44,031 nt of DNA. It comes from RGIG9115 sp045649825 (GTDB lineage Bacteria > Bacillota > Clostridia > UBA1381). Location of the stretch: the NCBI GenBank assembly GCA_045649825.1, contig JAZRQO010000012.1, positions 1 through 44,031 of the forward strand. Reading direction: 5' to 3'. Made by a program: the position numbers and the translations under genes. Of this stretch, positions 40,245 to 44,031 are shown piece after piece (positions within the stretch are counted from its first letter, which is position 1; each line of letters opens with the position of its first letter). A model generated the notes under the pieces. The model was not told the origin of the DNA, searched no databases, and saw nothing but the letters and a program-made list of their open reading frames with translations.

Positions 40245-42134
40245 ATGAAAAGAAAGGTATTGCCTTTTTCTGTCAGAAACAGGATTTTGTTTCTGATAGA
40301 TATGTTGATTATAATTGCGGCACATTTTCTCGTATTGATGCTTGTTGCAGACTATAATGAGCTGCCTTACAGGTTTATGCTTATACTCAGATTGGTAGGG
40401 GCAGCTTGTATTACTTTTGCCGTAGTTCTTAATGTAGGCAGGAATTATAAAATTTTCTGGGCATACGCAGGGGCAAAGGACTATCTTAGAATGGCAATGT
40501 CATTAGCTTTGGCAAGCTTTATAACCCTGACCGTTGATTATTTGATACGAAAAAATGATTTGTATCTGGCTGTAAGATACAGATTTATCCTGTGCTTTGC
40601 AGCTATGTTTGTTTCTTCTGCAGGAATACTGATGGTGCGTATGCTAATTCGCGGACTTAACCGATTAAATAAGGAATACCATTCTGTGGCATCTACTATG
40701 GTGCGCACCCTTATAGTGGGTGCGGGCGAAGGTGCTACAATGCTTATAAAAGAAATAAAGAATAACGAAAAGCTTGAGAACAATATTATCGGGCTTGTGG
40801 ATGATGACTTCCAAAAACGTAATCTCATTATCCGCGGTGCCAGGGTTCTTGGAACTGTGCAGGATATACCTAAGCTGGCTGAAAAGCACGATATCGAAGA
40901 AATAATTATCGCAATTCCTTCTCTTGAAGCCGAAAGAAATAAGCAAATTCTTGCTATTTGTGCAGAAACAAACTGTGAGGTTAAGATTTGTACGGGGCTT
41001 GAATCAATGAAGGAAGGGGAATTTAACAAGAGTAAACTCCGCAGCGTTCAGATTGAAGACCTTTTAGGCAGAGATCCCATTGAGCTTGATAATGATGAAA
41101 TTAAAGGCTACATAAAAGACAGAGTTATTTTTGTAACAGGTGGAGGCGGCTCAATAGGCTCAGAGCTTTGCAGGCAGATTATGAAGTACGAGCCCCAAAA
41201 GCTTGTTATAATTGATATATACGAGAATAATGCCTACGACCTTCAGATGGAGCTTAACAGGCTGTATCCCGAAAATCAGCCCGACGTTATAATAGCATCC
41301 GTCCGAGATATGGACAGGTTAGACAGCCTTTTTGATAAATACCGTCCCTATATTGTTTTCCACGCGGCGGCGCATAAGCATGTGCCTCTTATGGAAACCA
41401 GCCCCGGCGAGGCAATAAAGAATAATGTTTTCGGCACGTATAACACAGCTAAATGTGCCGACAAATATGGTGTTCGCCGCTTTGTTATGATTTCCACCGA
41501 CAAGGCCGTTAATCCCACAAATGTTATGGGTGCCACAAAGCGTATATGTGAAATGATTGTTCAGTGTATGCAGCAGGTGAGCAAAACAGAGTTTGTGGCA
41601 GTGCGTTTCGGAAACGTGCTGGGCTCAAACGGCAGCGTTATACCTCTTTTCAAAAAGCAGATTGCCGAGGGTGGTCCCGTAACCGTAACTCATAAGGATA
41701 TAACAAGATTTTTTATGACTATTCCCGAAGCTGCACACCTTGTGCTGCAGGCAGCAAGCTATGCAAACGGCGGAGAAATATTTGTTCTCGATATGGGCCA
41801 GCCCGTACGTATATACGACCTGGCAATTAATCTTATAAAGCTTTCAGGTCTTCGTCCCGGTATTGATATCGATATCGAAGTAACAGGCCTCCGTCCCGGT
41901 GAAAAGCTCTATGAGGAGCTTCTTATGAACGAGGAAGGTCTTAAGGATACAAAGCATAAAAAAATCTTTATCGGTCAACCAATCCCCGGAACTATGGAAA
42001 AGCTTGAGGCAGACCTTGCACTACTTTCTGAGGCGGTTGAGAAAAAGGATAACGAATATATAAGAAGTGTTGTGGCGCAGGTAGTCCCCACATATGTAAA
42101 ACCTGAGCTTGAAAGGGTTACGGCAGCATCATAA
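40245..42134 (+). CDS. Membrane-bound nucleotide-sugar 4,6-dehydratase (CapD/FlaA1/WbpM type)
   Basis: A 629-residue enzyme with four N-terminal membrane helices (to about 120), a CoA-binding-like Rossmann region (TLIVGAGEGATMLIKEI near 152) and an extended SDR domain with VTGGGGSIGSELCRQI near 295. The active site has STDKAVNPTNVMGATK, where Met replaces the usual SDR Tyr in MxxxK, as in PglF and WbpM. It should dehydrate a UDP-HexNAc, the first step to bacillosamine- or QuiNAc-type sugars used in surface polysaccharide or glycoprotein. The GT partner is not adjacent. GGGAGG precedes the ATG. Confidence 0.93.
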   Translation: MKRKVLPFSVRNRILFLIDMLIIIAAHFLVLMLVADYNELPYRFMLILRLVGAACITFAVVLNVGRNYKIFWAYAGAKDYLRMAMSLALASFITLTVDYLIRKNDLYLAVRYRFILCFAAMFVSSAGILMVRMLIRGLNRLNKEYHSVASTMVRTLIVGAGEGATMLIKEIKNNEKLENNIIGLVDDDFQKRNLIIRGARVLGTVQDIPKLAEKHDIEEIIIAIPSLEAERNKQILAICAETNCEVKICTGLESMKEGEFNKSKLRSVQIEDLLGRDPIELDNDEIKGYIKDRVIFVTGGGGSIGSELCRQIMKYEPQKLVIIDIYENNAYDLQMELNRLYPENQPDVIIASVRDMDRLDSLFDKYRPYIVFHAAAHKHVPLMETSPGEAIKNNVFGTYNTAKCADKYGVRRFVMISTDKAVNPTNVMGATKRICEMIVQCMQQVSKTEFVAVRFGNVLGSNGSVIPLFKKQIAEGGPVTVTHKDITRFFMTIPEAAHLVLQAASYANGGEIFVLDMGQPVRIYDLAINLIKLSGLRPGIDIDIEVTGLRPGEKLYEELLMNEEGLKDTKHKKIFIGQPIPGTMEKLEADLALLSEAVEKKDNEYIRSVVAQVVPTYVKPELERVTAAS

Positions 42135-42155
42135 ACTGAAAGGAAAACGCTCTAA

Positions 42156-42890
42156 ATGGCACAGGAAACAAAAGGAAGAAAAAAAGGACCTCACGACGGG
42201 CATAAGAAAAGAATGAGAAAGAGGTTTCTTCAGAATAAAGGTTTCACAGGCTTTAGCGATCATGAAATTGTGGAAATGCTTTTAAGCTATGCAAACGTCG
42301 GAAAAAATACAAATGAAATTGCACATGATCTCATCAAGAAATTCGGCTCCCTGGAAAACGTGCTTGAAGCAGATGCTGATGACCTTATGAAATTCGAAGG
42401 AATAGGTGAAAGAACCGCGGCGCTTATTTGTATGCAAAGAGAGCTTTTCTGTCTTTATGAGCAAAGACTGCATGGTTTGAGTAATAAAAAACCAAGATTA
42501 GAGGATAACAATTATATAAAGACCGATTTCTTTCAATATATCAGTACATTGTTTGCAGGTGCTAATATCGAACAGGTTTATATGATATGCGTAAATGCAA
42601 GAAACAGAATGATGGAGGCGAAGCTTATAGGTGAAGGCTCCAGCGATTGTGTTATTGTAAATCAAAGAAAGATTTTGAAAGAAGCAATCAACAACGATGC
42701 CAAAAGCGTTATTCTCGTTCATAATCATATAACGGGTATTGCACTTCCTTCAAATGCAGATGTGGAAAACACAATTAAAATCCGTGCCTGTCTGGAAGCT
42801 GCGGAGATTGAACTTGCAGATCACTTTGTATATACCGAAAAGGGATGTGTTAGCATACTCAAGGACGCACGTTATAAATACAGAAAATAA
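42156..42890 (+). CDS. radC: RadC-family JAMM protein
   Basis: A 244-residue protein: an N-terminal HhH region (FEGIGERTAALICMQREL) and a C-terminal RadC/MPN domain. The metal motif HxH-x7-S-x2-D is intact in HNHITGIALPSNAD, but the family's usual Pro-Ser after the second His is Ile-Thr. Biochemical function is unsettled; the old link to DNA repair is weak. The ATG lies about 14 bases from AAAGGA. It is 21 bases after the dehydratase gene and probably co-transcribed. Confidence 0.92.
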   Translation: MAQETKGRKKGPHDGHKKRMRKRFLQNKGFTGFSDHEIVEMLLSYANVGKNTNEIAHDLIKKFGSLENVLEADADDLMKFEGIGERTAALICMQRELFCLYEQRLHGLSNKKPRLEDNNYIKTDFFQYISTLFAGANIEQVYMICVNARNRMMEAKLIGEGSSDCVIVNQRKILKEAINNDAKSVILVHNHITGIALPSNADVENTIKIRACLEAAEIELADHFVYTEKGCVSILKDARYKYRK

Positions 42891-42983
42891 TATACATTGT
42901 GACGAATTTGTATGTAACGCAGGTGAATTTTTAATTTCTGTTTGTTACTTTTTAACATATTATCAAAAACCCTAAAAAAATAG

Positions 42984-43012
42984 TTGACTTTAAAATAAAA
43001 CCATAGTATAAT
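42984..43012 (+). promoter_or_regulatory. Promoter of rplJ transcript
   Basis: TTGACT (42984-42989), a 17-base spacer and TATAAT (43007-43012). The 282 bases between radC and rplJ hold this promoter and the L10 leader. Confidence 0.85.
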
Positions 43013-43027
43013 TGTAAAGGTTGAAAA

Positions 43028-43146
43028 ACTTATTCCGTAGACAGCAGGCACAAAGGTAAGTCCCGCCGAGGTATAGTAATAATTTTTATTGATTACTTTT
43101 GCTTTGCGTGTCTTTGGATGTGCAAAGCTTTTTTTGTACGGAATAC
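43028..43146 (+). promoter_or_regulatory. Ribosomal protein L10 leader with attenuator
   Basis: The leader contains the L10 binding region (GTAGACAGCAGG and CCCGCCGAGG, 43037-43072). TATTCCGTA (43031-43039) can pair with TACGGAATA (43137-43145), enclosing a terminator hairpin GCTTTGC/GCAAAGC (43101-43107, 43122-43128) followed by seven T. L10, alone or with L7/L12, binding here should repress its own operon. Confidence 0.85.
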
Positions 43147-43172
43147 ACCAAATTTTACGGAGGTGAAAAGAA

Positions 43173-44031
43173 ATGCCAAGTGCAAAGGTTTTAGAAGCTA
43201 AGAAAGCTCAGGTTGCTGAAATTATCGAAGTTCTCAAATCTGCTCAGACAGGCGTACTTGTTGACTACCGCGGTCTTACCGTTGAAGAAGACACAGTTCT
43301 CCGCAGAAACCTCAGAAGTGCAGGCGTTAAGTATTTCGTTGTAAAGAACACATTGCTTCGTCTTGCTGCTAAGGAAACAGGTCTTGATGCTCTTGATGAA
43401 ATCCTTCACGGACCTACAGCTCTCGCTGTATCAGACACAGACGCTGTTGCCCCTGCAAAGGTTATAGCAGAATATGCAAAGAAGAACGATAAGCTCGAAA
43501 TCAAGTCAGGATTTATTGATGGAACAGTTGCTACACTTGATGAAATCAAGAAGCTCGCAGCTACACCGTCAAGAGAGACATTGATTGCAACAATGATGGG
43601 AAGCTTGAATGCTCCTGTTTCAAATCTTGCAAGATTGCTTGCTACTATTGCTGACGGCGGTGTAGAAATTGCCGACCTTATAGCAAAGAAGAACGGTGAA
43701 GAAGCTCCTGCAGAGGAGGCTCCTGCTGAAGAAGCAGCAGCTCCCGCAGAGGAAGCACCTGCTGAAGAAGCAGCTGCTCCTGCAGAAGAGGCACCCGCAG
43801 AGGAAGCAGCTCCCGCAGAGGAAGCAGCTCCCGCAGCTGAAACTCCTGTTACCGAGCCTGCCCCCAGAAAAGAGAGACCTTCCCGCAAAAAGAAGGCTCC
43901 CCGCAAGGACAAGCCCGCTCCCAAAAAGGAAGAAAAGCCTGCCGAAGAGACTGCTCCCGCCGAAGCTCCTGCTGACGAAAAGATCCTGAAGATCGCTGCA
44001 GCACTGCCTGCCGCCCTTTCCGAGCTGACTG
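43173..44031 (+). CDS. rplJ: Ribosomal protein L10, 3' truncated, with long low-complexity tail
   Basis: At least 286 residues, running off the window; L10 is normally about 165-175. Residues 1-170 are an ordinary L10 (GVLVDYRGLTVEED, YFVVKNTLLRLAA, LNAPVSNLARLLATIADGG), the stalk base that binds L7/L12. From residue 173 comes an Ala/Glu/Pro repeat (APAEEA-type, to about 225), then a Lys/Arg/Pro segment and DEKILKIAAALPAALSELT at the edge. The repeat includes an 18-bp tandem duplication at 43800-43835, and codons become more GC-rich beyond about 43850. It has its own promoter and leader; the neighbouring rplK/rplA genes of the standard arrangement are not upstream. Confidence 0.9.
   Translation, partial: MPSAKVLEAKKAQVAEIIEVLKSAQTGVLVDYRGLTVEEDTVLRRNLRSAGVKYFVVKNTLLRLAAKETGLDALDEILHGPTALAVSDTDAVAPAKVIAEYAKKNDKLEIKSGFIDGTVATLDEIKKLAATPSRETLIATMMGSLNAPVSNLARLLATIADGGVEIADLIAKKNGEEAPAEEAPAEEAAAPAEEAPAEEAAAPAEEAPAEEAAPAEEAAPAAETPVTEPAPRKERPSRKKKAPRKDKPAPKKEEKPAEETAPAEAPADEKILKIAAALPAALSELT

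Noticed and set aside
43736..43840. Short tandem repeats in rplJ taken for a CRISPR or mobile repeat
   Set aside because: The repeats are in frame, encode Ala/Glu/Pro units and have no spacers.
43406..43924. Antisense 172-residue Ser/Ala/Gly-rich frame over rplJ
   Set aside because: It is the mirror of the GCA/GAA-rich L10 tail; it has no ribosome site and no recognisable domain.

Overview
The window looks like chromosomal DNA from a low-to-moderate GC, monoderm, S-layer-bearing anaerobe of the class Clostridia. The evidence is three SLH-domain proteins, copper-amine-oxidase-like wall modules, a MEP isoprenoid pathway, the scr-dnaX-ybaB-recR cluster, Rrf2, YitT and GntR/YtrA-type genes, and strong AGGAGG ribosome binding sites with many TTG/GTG starts. 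The polysaccharide-active surface proteins resemble those of Monoglobus-like or other uncultured gut and digester Clostridia; that placement is inference. I saw no phage, transposon, CRISPR array or tRNA.

Layout. 1-10.3 kb is an accessory cell-surface and glycan locus, all on the + strand: the 3' end of a secreted protein, two SLH proteins, a FAD-dependent oxidoreductase, a solute-binding lipoprotein without a visible permease, a secreted carbohydrate-binding protein and a bare AraC-type HTH protein. Intercistronic hairpins flank the lipoprotein gene. 10.3-13.6 kb holds a yybP-ykoY (manganese) riboswitch with its terminator ahead of a Ca2+/cation antiporter, then a GT2 glycosyltransferase with pgsA. 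13.6-17.0 kb (minus strand) is a GntR (YtrA-type) / ABC ATPase / ABC permease operon with a probable autoregulatory operator. 17.1-22.2 kb carries a DUF975 membrane protein, greA, a D,D-carboxypeptidase overlapping an NlpC/P60-like hydrolase, galM and an acyl carrier protein. 22.3-25.8 kb is dxs-tlyA-ispE. 26-30.4 kb has a third SLH protein, an AI-2E-family membrane protein and, on the minus strand, Rrf2 and YitT genes. 30.6-36.2 kb has a HAD phosphatase, a DUF1846 protein coupled to a secreted GH26-like protein, and a zinc-ribbon / tail-anchored coiled-coil pair. 36.2-42.9 kb has the SRP RNA, dnaX-ybaB-recR, an EamA transporter, a CapD/FlaA1-type nucleotide-sugar dehydratase and RadC. The window ends in an L10 leader and rplJ, which runs off the edge with an unusually long low-complexity tail.

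How the genes fit together: much of the window concerns the cell envelope (S-layer anchoring, peptidoglycan trimming, phospholipid head groups, nucleotide sugars, surface glycan recognition), interleaved with core information-processing genes. Promoters are easy to read: fourteen near-consensus sigma-A sites, all with 17-bp spacers. No single obviously new defence or mobile system is visible. The best leads are the structured RNA before the carbohydrate-binding protein gene, the possible dnaX frameshift site, the CTG start overlap, the L10 tail and the uncharacterised 34.9-36.2 kb pair.
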